Assembly (NCBI RefSeq): GCF_900176645.1 | Contig: NZ_FXAN01000014.1 | Location: forward strand, 1 to 64,000 | DNA from: Burkholderia singularis | Lineage (GTDB): Bacteria; Pseudomonadota; Gammaproteobacteria; Burkholderiales; Burkholderiaceae | Direction of reading: 5' to 3' | Length of the DNA stretch: 64,000 nucleotides | Part shown: piece after piece, positions 10,501 to 17,574 of the stretch | Numbering within the stretch: the first letter of the stretch is position 1 | How the letters are laid out: every line of letters starts with the position of its first letter | The notes under the pieces: generated by a model | Databases searched by the model: none | Told to the model about the DNA's origin: nothing | The model's input: the letters and a program-made list of their open reading frames with translations, nothing else | Translations under genes and position numbers: made by a program

Positions 10501-10704
10501 GTGCTGACCGCCTATGTGCACGAACCCTATGCCGCCCGCTACGATTTCACGAGCGCAATGGCGGTGCAGTTGCTGAAGTCGCTCGCGCCGGCGCTGCAGC
10601 CGCTCGTCGCACAGCCCGCGCGGCAAACAAATGCGCTACGGCCCGCCGCGCTGCCCGCGGATCATCCGGCGCCGCGAGCGCGTGCTTCATACGTCATTGA
10701 CTGA
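7588..10704 (+). CDS. Bifunctional penicillin-binding protein-like (GT51 transglycosylase plus transpeptidase)
   Basis: A 1038-residue membrane-anchored peptidoglycan synthase relative. One transmembrane helix lies near residues 28-45. A divergent GT51 domain follows: FIEDRYLLDPDQPSRNPAIDWGRF replaces the usual EDRRFYxHxGID, and GGSTLATQIEKF replaces GGSTITQQLxKN. The transpeptidase domain keeps all three active-site motifs: STAK (nucleophile Ser505), SVN in RNSVNLVFVRL, and KTGT (Lys932). It is longer than typical class A proteins (about 750-850), with extra sequence between SVN and KTGT. A GGGGAG ribosome site precedes the ATG. It ends one base before the convergent selU gene. The catalytic glutamate equivalents in GT51 appear kept, but activity is unproven. 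Confidence 0.85.
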   Translation: MNRPLIRIAPRPSGTLPSWKSVKWSLVAIVVIALAAATRLVQIEIDTSWLQARFLSALTRGIGYEPGDGVSHRIRFPERGPYDLRLGYALLPSFEHRLLSRGFAVASQARASERMLALADDGLFLPYGEKDQAGLSIVDTANAPLFDAVYPHHVYRDFAAIPPVIVQSLLFIEDRYLLDPDQPSRNPAIDWGRFSRALADQATRVVNRHHAAAGGSTLATQIEKFRHSPDGRTATPPEKLRQIASASVRAYLNGAQTMPARRAIVVHYLNAVPLAARPHIGEVTGLGDGLAAWYGRDFDEVNRLLAAPFTPDNAGAQGVAFRQTLSLMIAQRAPSYFLNRGYPALQRLTDSYLRLLASNDVIAPPLRDAALAARIERSGAPAQPPAPSFVTRKAVTSARAYLLGALGVDNVYQLDRLDLRATDTLDNAAQQAVAAALARASTRDGARAAGLYGFEMLRPGDDPSKILYSFTLYERHGGANLLRVQTDSVDQPFDINQGARLNLGSTAKLRTLVTYLQIVAELHTRYAAMSDTELAQIKPDPSDALTRWALDYLMHAPNRSLQPMLDAAVERKYSANPGETFYTGGGAQSFTNFAKWENHSVLSVRAAFRNSVNLVFVRLMRDIVRYETIRANGPPSQWLDDPAERRRYLLRFVDDESRVYVKRFYTKYAGRSGDGALAAMLDNVRKSPPRVATVLRSVAPDAPREWFDAQMRAALRHTPAAQTLSDDALAKLYAKYAADRFNLNDCGYISGVHPLALWTLAYLRAHPNAALDDVQNASRDARLSAYTWLFKTRYHATQDRRIRRIVELRAYDAIGASWRALGYPFEHLTPSYAAAIGASGDQPAALAKLVGIIANGGMKVPDERIASLDFARGTPYETRFVHTAGTPQPLLSPEIANEARALLREVVQQGTGRRLAQGLTFADGRTLDVYGKTGTGDQRYNVYARGARLIESRKVNRSATFAFALGERFFGVLTAYVHEPYAARYDFTSAMAVQLLKSLAPALQPLVAQPARQTNALRPAALPADHPAPRARASYVID

Positions 10705-11784
10705 TCACGCACACTTGCCGCACGTAGGCGAATCGGCCGAGCCCAGACGGGAGAGCAGGGCGCGCGCCTGCTCGACGACATCGCTCGCGAGCGGCCGGAA
10801 CGTAAAGCGCTCGGCCTGCGGCAACCGGACGAAATGCGCGCGACTGCTGCGCGCATAGGCGGGATCGTAATGCACGTCGACGAGTTCCTCGAACAGCTCG
10901 CTGCGCCGATCCTCGTCGAGCAGCGCATGCCATTTGCCGATCCGCGCGTGCCCATGCAGCGGCACGAGTTTTTCGAGCTGAATCTTGAAGAACGTGGTGA
11001 GATCGAACAGATGCCCATAGTCCTGCAACAGCAACTCGACGCGCTCGTCCCGCGCGGTTTCGACGTTGACGCAATCCGCGCGATGCATGCCGTTGAGCAG
11101 CGAAAGCGGCAGTGCGATCGCGCCGATGCGCCGGCTTTCCGCCTCGACGAAGACCGGCCGCCCGCGATCGAAACCGCGCAGCGTGCGTACCAGAGCCGTG
11201 TCGAACGCTTTCTGCGACGGTTGCTCGCCACTGGGCAGCGCGCCGAGCAGCGAGCCGCGGTGTGCGGCAAGCGCCTCGAGATCGAGCGTCTGCGCGCCGG
11301 CGGCCGCGAGCGCGTGCAGCAGGCGCGTCTTGCCGCTGCCAGTATGTCCCGTCAGCACGACGTAGCGAAATCCGTCGGGCAGCGTGTCGAGCGCCTCGAT
11401 GACCGAACGGCGGTACGTCTTGTAGCCGCCGTCGAGCTGGCACGCACGCCAGCCGATCATGTTGAGCCAGACGGTCATCGCGCCGGAACGCTTGCCGCCA
11501 CGCCAACAGTAGACGAGCGGGCGCCAGTTGCGCGGACGATCGGCGAACGTCGTATCGAGATGCGCGGCGATATTGCGCCCGACCATCGCCGCGCCCACGC
11601 GCGTCGCCTCGAACGGCGACACCTGCTTGTACATCGTACCGACGATCACCCGTTCCTCGTTGCTGAGAACGGGCGCGTTCAGCGCGCCGGGAATATGGTC
11701 TTCCGCATATTCGAGCGGCGTGCGGACATCGATGATCTCGTCGAATTCATCGATCCGGTCGAGGGAAACGGGTTGGGGGTTCAA
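10705..11784 (-). CDS. selU: tRNA 2-selenouridine synthase
   Basis: Replaces sulfur with selenium in 2-thiouridine at the wobble position of Lys, Glu and Gln tRNAs (MnmH/SelU/YbbB). The N-terminal rhodanese domain starts with EIIDVRTPLEYAEDHIPGA and carries the catalytic cysteine in LVYCWRGGKRSG. The second half has a P-loop, LTGHTGSGKTRLL, binding the geranyl or nucleotide cofactor. About 359 residues, close to the 364 of E. coli. The start is uncertain: the first ATG (12006) would overlap the upstream phosphatase gene, so I chose the TTG at 11784 immediately before NPQPVSLDRIDEFDE. The stop abuts the stop of the convergent gene. Confidence 0.88.
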   Translation of the reverse strand: MNPQPVSLDRIDEFDEIIDVRTPLEYAEDHIPGALNAPVLSNEERVIVGTMYKQVSPFEATRVGAAMVGRNIAAHLDTTFADRPRNWRPLVYCWRGGKRSGAMTVWLNMIGWRACQLDGGYKTYRRSVIEALDTLPDGFRYVVLTGHTGSGKTRLLHALAAAGAQTLDLEALAAHRGSLLGALPSGEQPSQKAFDTALVRTLRGFDRGRPVFVEAESRRIGAIALPLSLLNGMHRADCVNVETARDERVELLLQDYGHLFDLTTFFKIQLEKLVPLHGHARIGKWHALLDEDRRSELFEELVDVHYDPAYARSSRAHFVRLPQAERFTFRPLASDVVEQARALLSRLGSADSPTCGKCA

Positions 11785-11923
11785 CGTATCGGGTACGGCG
11801 GGGCCGCATCGCAGGCGCAAAGGGGCCGCTATTATCGCACGTGCGCCCGCTGCGCCGGCCGGGGTGGCTGCCGAATGCGCCAGCCGGTGCAAACCGTGCG
11901 CCGACGCATGCGGTCGCGCTCCT

Positions 11924-13642
11924 TTACTTGCGGCGCGCCTTGCTGAGCACGACCGTCTCGAACAGCTCGTACTCGGCCGTAGGCTTCTGGTCGGCGCCAG
12001 GCGCATGGTAGTACTTCACCGTGATCGACGTGTCGCCGCCGCGCTCGCCCGGATCGTAGTCGAACACCGCGATCCCGTAGCCCGTGCCGGTATCGTGCCG
12101 CGCGGACCAGATCGCGTCCTCGAGCGCATCCGCGCCATGCCGCACGAACGTATTCGGCGCCGCGCCCGGCACCGGACGGTTTGGCTTCGTGAACACGCGC
12201 GCCTGCGGCAGCCCGGTGGCCGGATTCTCGCCGTAAGTATCGGCCGGCGCGCTCGTGCCGCCGCCGCCGAGAATCAAATGGATCGTGCCGTGCGTCGTGT
12301 CGTACTTGCCGTCCACCGGCTCCGACGTGATCACTGGCCGCGGCTGCAACGTATCGACCACCTCGCCCGTCACGGCATCGACGCCCGTGCGATGCCGGCA
12401 GCCGCGCACCGGAAAGCTGCGCTCGTAGTCGTGGTCATGGCCGCACAGCACGAGATCGACGCCATAGCGATCGAACAGCGGCAGCCACGCTTCGCGGATG
12501 CCTTTGTCGGAGCCGTTGCCGCTCTTGGACGAACTCAACGCGTCCTGATGCATCTGCACGACGATCCAGTCGATGTCGCGATCGCACGATGCGCGGCGCA
12601 GTGTCTGTTCGAGCCAGCGCGTTTGCTCGCCGCGACTGTAGCCGCGCAAATAGAACGACGTGCCGGGCTCGATCGCCGGATTGCCGGTGCTCGCCGCGGG
12701 CACGAGCGGATTCGGGCCCGCGACGAACGCGCCCGCATCCTGATAGACGACGTCGTCCGCATCGAGCGACACGAACAACACCGCGCCGACGCGAAAGCTG
12801 TACCAGCGCCCCGGAAAACGCGTGCCGTTCTCCGGCAGCGTGTAGCGCGCGAGATACGAATCGAAGCCTTGCGGGCCATTGTGAAACTCGACTTCGTGAT
12901 TGCCGGGGCATGGCATCCACGGACGATTCGCGGCCGATGTCTGGTTGTTGTTGCCGAAATCGCGCCACACGGCCGGCTGATGCTGCGGGTTCAGGTTCGC
13001 ATAGCAAAGATCGCCGTTCAGCAAATGGAAGAGCGGCTCGAAGCGCTCGACCGCCTGCACCGCGAAACGGCTTTGCGGCGACGACAGCACCCAGCCGGTG
13101 TTCGGCGTCGCGAGATCGCCGTAGCTCGTCCAGCGAAACGGCGCGCGGCCGTGCGGCGCCGTCCGGAAACGCGCGGCGAACGGCTGCGCGGCATTGCCGT
13201 CGTTGTCGGCCGTGACCTCGTAACGGTAGACGGCACCGGGCTTCAGGCCGTGCAGCCGCGCATGATAAGTGAACACCACCTCGCCGTTCAGGCCGTCTGT
13301 ATAGGCGCGCTGCACGCCATGCGCCGTGCGCCACGCGCTGTCCGGGCCCATGAAGCGCACGCGCGGATTCACCGCGGCCGCAAGCGTCGCCCACGACACG
13401 ATCACCTCCGACGCGTCGCCATTGCCCCAGGTCAGATGGATCTGCTCGGGGGTGCCGTCCGGCGCGGCGGCCGCCGCCCGCGCGGCAGCGAAGCCGCTCG
13501 CCGCGCTCGCGAAGCCGGACGCGCCGGCGAATTTCAGGAAGCCGCGGCGCGACACGCACGCGTGCGGATCGGCGGGCGGCTTGCCGGATGTTTCGGGCGT
13601 TTCGGATGTTTCGGGCGCTTCGCTGGCGGTCTTGTTCGGCAT
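11924..13642 (-). CDS. Tat-exported purple acid phosphatase-like metallophosphoesterase
   Basis: A 572-residue secreted phosphoesterase. Twin-arginine signal: SRRGFLKFAG near residue 32, followed by an Ala-rich hydrophobic stretch. A fibronectin-like N-terminal domain (IHLTWGNGDASEVIVSWAT) precedes the catalytic domain. Dinuclear metal ligands appear in order: YGDLATPN, LLNGDLCYAN, PGNHEVEF, VVQMHQDAL and CGHDHDYERS, all hallmarks of purple acid phosphatases. It probably releases phosphate from organic esters in the periplasm. The ATG at 13642 is chosen over an upstream in-frame ATG at 13711 because it starts a compact Thr/Glu/Pro-rich leader (PETSETPETS) before the Tat signal. It lies downstream of the TetR gene on the same strand. 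Confidence 0.9.
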   Translation of the reverse strand: MPNKTASEAPETSETPETSGKPPADPHACVSRRGFLKFAGASGFASAASGFAAARAAAAAPDGTPEQIHLTWGNGDASEVIVSWATLAAAVNPRVRFMGPDSAWRTAHGVQRAYTDGLNGEVVFTYHARLHGLKPGAVYRYEVTADNDGNAAQPFAARFRTAPHGRAPFRWTSYGDLATPNTGWVLSSPQSRFAVQAVERFEPLFHLLNGDLCYANLNPQHQPAVWRDFGNNNQTSAANRPWMPCPGNHEVEFHNGPQGFDSYLARYTLPENGTRFPGRWYSFRVGAVLFVSLDADDVVYQDAGAFVAGPNPLVPAASTGNPAIEPGTSFYLRGYSRGEQTRWLEQTLRRASCDRDIDWIVVQMHQDALSSSKSGNGSDKGIREAWLPLFDRYGVDLVLCGHDHDYERSFPVRGCRHRTGVDAVTGEVVDTLQPRPVITSEPVDGKYDTTHGTIHLILGGGGTSAPADTYGENPATGLPQARVFTKPNRPVPGAAPNTFVRHGADALEDAIWSARHDTGTGYGIAVFDYDPGERGGDTSITVKYYHAPGADQKPTAEYELFETVVLSKARRK

Positions 13643-13776
13643 GGCTGTCGTTCTGCTTTCGGCGGTCGAGGGGCGAAAGGCAGCTTTCGCTGCGCGGAGA
13701 AATCGTTGCAATACAGGACGCGACGATAGACCGGAAAGTGTGACGACGCGATGTCATCGCGTAGGCGCGTAGGCGC

Positions 13777-14751
13777 TTAGCGTATGGTGCGACTGCGACT
13801 GCGACTGCGACTGCGACTGCGACTGCGACTGCGACTGCGACTGCGACTGCGACTGCGACTGCGACTGCGACTGCGAGCAGCACGGTAAGCACGCGTATCA
13901 CGCAATGCAAGCTCCATTCGGCTAAACGTCCGGCATCCGGCGCCCGCCCGGACATCACGATGCCAGCTGCACGCGCGCCCTGCGCACCTCATAACGCCCG
14001 CGCCCCGCCGCCTCGCCGCGCGCGACGGCTTGCGCTTGGCCTGCTTCGCTTCGCGCTCCCGGCTCCATTGCTCGAGCAGCGCGCGCGTCTGAGCATTGAT
14101 CGTCGCTTTCAGCAGCGCCACGCGTGCATCGTCAAACTCGTTCCATTGAAGCAACGTGAGCATCGAACGCCGCGCGGTATGAAAAATCATGAATTGGCCA
14201 AACAGGCTCGACATCCGAATCAGCGTGACGGGATCGTCCGGCGCGCTGCCCGTGATGCGCGCGATGAGCGCCGCGCCCACGTCGTTAAGCGGCCGGCGCA
14301 CGCGCCGCGTGATGATCTCGGTCGCGCTGTCCGGCTCGTAGCCGGCCTGTTCGCGCGCAAAGAACATCCGCTGGCTCTGTTTATTCGCCTTCTCGAACAT
14401 CCGCCCGGCGACGATTTCCAGGATCTGCACGAATGCCTCGATCAGCTCGGGCACCGGCGCGTTCGCGTCGAGCACCCGCCGCGCGTGCTCGACGGCAGGC
14501 CCGAACTCGTTCCACGCCTGATCGGCGATCGCCTCGATACACGCGCGGTACACGCCTTCCTTGTTCTCGAAGTAATACTGCAACGCGGGCGCATTGACGC
14601 CCGCGCGCGCCGCGATGTCGCGCGTGGACGCGCCGGCGAAACCATGTTCGCCGAACAGCTCGACGGCCGCCTCGATGATGCGCTGCTTCGTCTCTTCTCC
14701 GCGCGCGTAGCCGGCGGCCGACGCACGGCGAAGCTTCTTCGCCTCTTTCAT
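13777..14751 (-). CDS. TetR family repressor with repeat-encoded Ser-Arg tail
   Basis: The first 240 or so residues are a TetR repressor close to the CecR/YbiH group. The helix-turn-helix is RIIEAAVELFGEHGFAGAST then RDIAARAGVNAPALQYYF, followed by an all-alpha effector domain. Family proteins normally end near residue 220-240. Here no stop occurs until 13777, so the frame continues through about 40 low-complexity residues and then (Ser-Arg)14 from the hexanucleotide repeat, giving 324 residues. The tail may be an accident of stop-codon loss. GAGAAGG lies just before the ATG. The gene is divergent from the efflux operon, which it presumably represses through the inverted repeat at 14783-14804. 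Confidence 0.82.
   Translation of the reverse strand: MKEAKKLRRASAAGYARGEETKQRIIEAAVELFGEHGFAGASTRDIAARAGVNAPALQYYFENKEGVYRACIEAIADQAWNEFGPAVEHARRVLDANAPVPELIEAFVQILEIVAGRMFEKANKQSQRMFFAREQAGYEPDSATEIITRRVRRPLNDVGAALIARITGSAPDDPVTLIRMSSLFGQFMIFHTARRSMLTLLQWNEFDDARVALLKATINAQTRALLEQWSREREAKQAKRKPSRAARRRGAGVMRCAGRACSWHRDVRAGAGCRTFSRMELALRDTRAYRAARSRSRSRSRSRSRSRSRSRSRSRSRSRSRTIR
13789..13872. repeat. Hexanucleotide tandem repeat (gcgact) x14
   Basis: Fourteen perfect copies of gcgact run over 84 bases, with a partial unit after them. Perfect identity suggests recent slipped-strand expansion and probable copy-number variation between strains. All frames stay open through it: on the minus strand it reads (Ser-Arg), (Val-Ala) or (Ser-Gln) repeats. 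It lies inside the open reading frame of the TetR repressor (Ser-Arg frame). Six-base changes would lengthen or shorten the tail without a frameshift. Confidence 0.95.
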
Positions 14752-14782
14752 AACCTTCTCGTGAATCGTCTTTGCGCATTCT

Positions 14783-14812
14783 ACTTGACTTATTTTTATC
14801 AAGTGGAATAAT
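14783..14812 (+). promoter_or_regulatory. Efflux operon promoter with overlapping TetR operator
   Basis: A promoter-like pair TTGACT (14785-14790) and AATAAT (14807-14812) with a 16-base spacer faces the emrA gene. An inverted repeat ACTTGA (14783-14788) and TCAAGT (14799-14804), with a 10-base spacer, covers the -35 box and the spacer. That is the classical placement for a TetR dimer blocking RNA polymerase. The region is AT-rich against a GC-rich background. The pairing with the adjacent regulator is inferred. Confidence 0.7.
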
Positions 14813-14853
14813 TCTTCCGCCTGGAATAAATTGAACGGAATCGGACAGTCAAG

Positions 14854-15981
14854 ATGTCGACAGCAGCAGGCAATCCGCCGAAAGGAAATCGCCAGGAAGA
14901 CGCGGCGGCGCCCGCGCGCCGGCCGTCGAAACGCACGATCGGGATCGTGCTGGGCGTGATCGCCGCGATCGCGGGCGCGATATGGCTCGCGCGCTGGTGG
15001 AGCGTCGGCCGCTTCATCGAAAGCACCAACGATGCGTACCTGCAAGCGGACAGCGTCGTGATCGCGCCCAAGGTGTCGGGCTACGTGACCGACGTCTATG
15101 TGCGCGACAACCAGCCAGTGCATGCGGGAGACCCTCTCGTGCGCCTCGACGTGCGCCAGTACCGGGTGTCGCTCGACCAGGCGCTCGCGACCGTCGACGC
15201 GCGCCGCGCCGACATCGCGCGCGCCGAAGCCGAGATCCGGCAACAGCAGGCGAACATCGCGCAGGCGGATGCGCAACGGCGGCTCGCGCAGGTCAGCGCG
15301 CGCCATGCGAGCGACGAGGTCGCGCGTTATGCGCCCCTCGTGTCGACGGGCGCCGAAACCGCCGAGCGTCTCGCCGATTTGAAGAGCACACGCGACCAGG
15401 CGCAGGCGACGCTCGCCGCGAATACCGCGGCGCTCGCCGCCGCGCGCTCGCAAATCGCATCGACGGGCGCGCAGCTCGCGCAGGCGCGCGCGCAGTTGGA
15501 GGCCGCCGAGGCAAACGCCGCACAGGCGCGCCTCGATCTGGACAACACGATCGTCAAGAGCGCGTTCGCGGGGCGCGTCGGCGACCGCACGGTGCGCGTC
15601 GGCCAATACGTGCAGCCCGGCACGCGTCTGCTGACCGTCGTGCCGGTGCAGGACACCTACCTGGTCGCGAACTTCAAGGAAACGCAAATCGGCCGGATGC
15701 GCGCGGGCCAGCCGGTCGCGCTGAGCATCGATGCGCTGCCCGGGCGCAAGCTGCACGGCGTCGTCGACAGCTTCGCGCCCGGCACCGGCTCCCAGTTCGC
15801 GCTGCTGCCGCCCGAGAACGCGACCGGCAATTTCACGAAGATCGTCCAGCGCGTGCCCGTGCGCATCCGCGTCGATGCCGATCGCGATGCGCGCGACGTG
15901 CTCGTGCCGGGTCTGTCCGTCACCGTCGACGTCGACACGCGCTCGAACCCGGGCGACGATACGGCGAAACGTCATGGCTGA
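14854..15981 (+). CDS. EmrA/HlyD-type membrane fusion protein
   Basis: The periplasmic adaptor of a tripartite drug efflux pump, 375 residues. One transmembrane helix (about residues 28-46) is followed by STNDAYLQADSVVIAPKVSG and the biotinyl-lipoyl half-motif. A long alpha-helical hairpin rich in Ala, Gln and Arg follows (residues about 95-225), then the second half-motif DNTIVKSAFAGRVGDRTV and a beta-barrel domain. This order is typical for EmrA. It is the first gene of the operon; its stop overlaps the start of the transporter gene by eight bases, implying translational coupling. Confidence 0.9.
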   Translation: MSTAAGNPPKGNRQEDAAAPARRPSKRTIGIVLGVIAAIAGAIWLARWWSVGRFIESTNDAYLQADSVVIAPKVSGYVTDVYVRDNQPVHAGDPLVRLDVRQYRVSLDQALATVDARRADIARAEAEIRQQQANIAQADAQRRLAQVSARHASDEVARYAPLVSTGAETAERLADLKSTRDQAQATLAANTAALAAARSQIASTGAQLAQARAQLEAAEANAAQARLDLDNTIVKSAFAGRVGDRTVRVGQYVQPGTRLLTVVPVQDTYLVANFKETQIGRMRAGQPVALSIDALPGRKLHGVVDSFAPGTGSQFALLPPENATGNFTKIVQRVPVRIRVDADRDARDVLVPGLSVTVDVDTRSNPGDDTAKRHG

Positions 15982-17560
15982 TGCGAACACCGCGGCCATG
16001 CCGCCGCACCCCGAGCGCGCGAGCGCGACCGATTGGATCGCGGTTGCCGCAGGCGCGCTCGGCGCGCTGATGGCAACGCTCGACATCTCGATCACGAACT
16101 CGGCGCTGCCGCAGATCCAGGGCGAGATCGGCGCGACCGGCACCGAAGGCACGTGGATCTCCACCGGCTACCTGATGTCGGAAATCGTGATGATTCCACT
16201 TGCCGCGTGGTTGACGCGCGTGTTCGGGCTGCGCAACTTCCTGCTCGCGAACGCGGCGCTCTTCATCGCGTTCTCGATGATGTGCGGCTGGTCGGGCACG
16301 CTCGCGATGATGATCGCCGGACGCATCGGCCAGGGCTTCACGGGCGGCGCGCTGATCCCGACCGCGCAAACCATCATCCGCACGCGGCTGCCGGTCTCGC
16401 AATTGCCGGTGGGCATGACGCTGTTCGGCCTCATCGTGCTGCTCGGCCCGCTGTTCGGGCCGGTGCTCGGCGGCTGGCTCGCGGAAAACGTGAGCTGGAG
16501 CTGGTGCTTCTTCATCAATCTGCCGGTCTGCATCTTGCTGATGACGCTGCTGCTCGTCGGGCTGCCATCGGATCGGCCGCAGTGGCACGCGTTCGTCAAC
16601 GCCGACTGGCTCGGCATCGCCGGGCTCGCGATCGGCCTGAGCACGCTGACCGTCGTGCTCGAGGAAGGTCAGCGCGAGCGCTGGTTCGAATCGCAGATGA
16701 TCGTCACGCTCAGTTGCATCTCCGCGTTCGGCATGCTGCTGATCGCGCTGTCGCAGCTCACCGCGAAGCGGCCAATCATGCGGCTCTCGCTGATGCGCAA
16801 TCCGCGCTACGCGAGCGTGATCGTCATCGTGTCGGCGGTCGGCGCGGCGCTCTACGGCGTGTCGTACCTGCTGCCGCAGTTCCTGAGCATCGTCGCCGGC
16901 TACAACGCGCAGCAATCCGGCGCGATCATGCTGCTGTCTGGGTTACCCGCGTTCCTCGTGATGCCGATCCTGCCGCGCCTGCTCGGCAAGGTCGATTTCC
17001 GCGTGCTCGTGATCGGCGGGCTGCTGCTGTTCTTCGCAAGCTGCATGCTCGACATCGACCTCACCGCGCAAAGCGTCGGCCACGACTTCGTCTGGTCGCA
17101 GCTCATCCGCGGCGTCGCGCAGATGCTCGCGATGATGCCGCTCAACCAGGCGTCGATGGCAGCCGTCGCGCGCGAGGATTCGGGCGACGCGGCGGGCCTC
17201 TACAACATGGCGCGCAATCTCGGCGGCTCGATCGGGCTCGCGATCATCGGCACCGTGATCGATCGGCGCACGACGTTTCACGCCGCGAGAATCCGCGAAT
17301 CGCTGAGCGCGAACTCGGCGCTCGGCCAGGAGCGGCTTGCCGCGAACGCGGCCGGCTGGTTCGCTCAGACAGGCGATCTCGCCTACGCGAAGATGCGTGC
17401 GCTCGGCCAGCTCGCGCTGCAGATCCAGCAGCAGGCGGTCGTGATGACCTACTCGGAAACCTTCTATCTGCTCGGGCTGGCGCTGCTCGCATGCGTGCCG
17501 CTCGCGCTCCTGCTCAGGACGCCCGCGAGGCAGCAGAACGCGCCGTCCGCAGGCCACTGA
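15974..17560 (+). CDS. EmrB-type MFS drug transporter (DHA2, 14 TM)
   Basis: A proton-driven multidrug exporter of the DHA2 family, 528 residues with about 14 predicted membrane helices. Family motifs are visible: LDISITNSALPQIQGE (motif D1 in helix 1), a helix 4 region GRIGQGFTGGALIP, and GPLFGPVLGGWL (motif C, the antiporter signature). The ATG at 15974 overlaps the end of emrA, the usual layout for emrAB. Together with the adaptor and the NodT channel it forms a complete inner-to-outer membrane pump. The substrate is not readable; EmrB relatives move hydrophobic drugs or fusaric-acid-like compounds. Confidence 0.92.
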   Translation: MADANTAAMPPHPERASATDWIAVAAGALGALMATLDISITNSALPQIQGEIGATGTEGTWISTGYLMSEIVMIPLAAWLTRVFGLRNFLLANAALFIAFSMMCGWSGTLAMMIAGRIGQGFTGGALIPTAQTIIRTRLPVSQLPVGMTLFGLIVLLGPLFGPVLGGWLAENVSWSWCFFINLPVCILLMTLLLVGLPSDRPQWHAFVNADWLGIAGLAIGLSTLTVVLEEGQRERWFESQMIVTLSCISAFGMLLIALSQLTAKRPIMRLSLMRNPRYASVIVIVSAVGAALYGVSYLLPQFLSIVAGYNAQQSGAIMLLSGLPAFLVMPILPRLLGKVDFRVLVIGGLLLFFASCMLDIDLTAQSVGHDFVWSQLIRGVAQMLAMMPLNQASMAAVAREDSGDAAGLYNMARNLGGSIGLAIIGTVIDRRTTFHAARIRESLSANSALGQERLAANAAGWFAQTGDLAYAKMRALGQLALQIQQQAVVMTYSETFYLLGLALLACVPLALLLRTPARQQNAPSAGH

Positions 17561-17574
17561 CGAATCGATTCACC

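Noticed and set aside
12435-13958. Open frame on the minus strand with a long alternating Val-Ala run at its N-terminus
   Set aside because: It overlaps the well-supported purple acid phosphatase gene in another frame, and the Val-Ala run is the gcgact repeat read out of frame.
13777-16164. A single 795-codon minus-strand frame including the TetR protein
   Set aside because: The part upstream of 14751 is antisense to emrA and emrB, so the true protein starts at 14751.
16033-17574. Long plus-strand frame running into the NodT gene
   Set aside because: This portion is out of frame with emrB and has no domain. The real NodT start is the lipoprotein signal at 17575.
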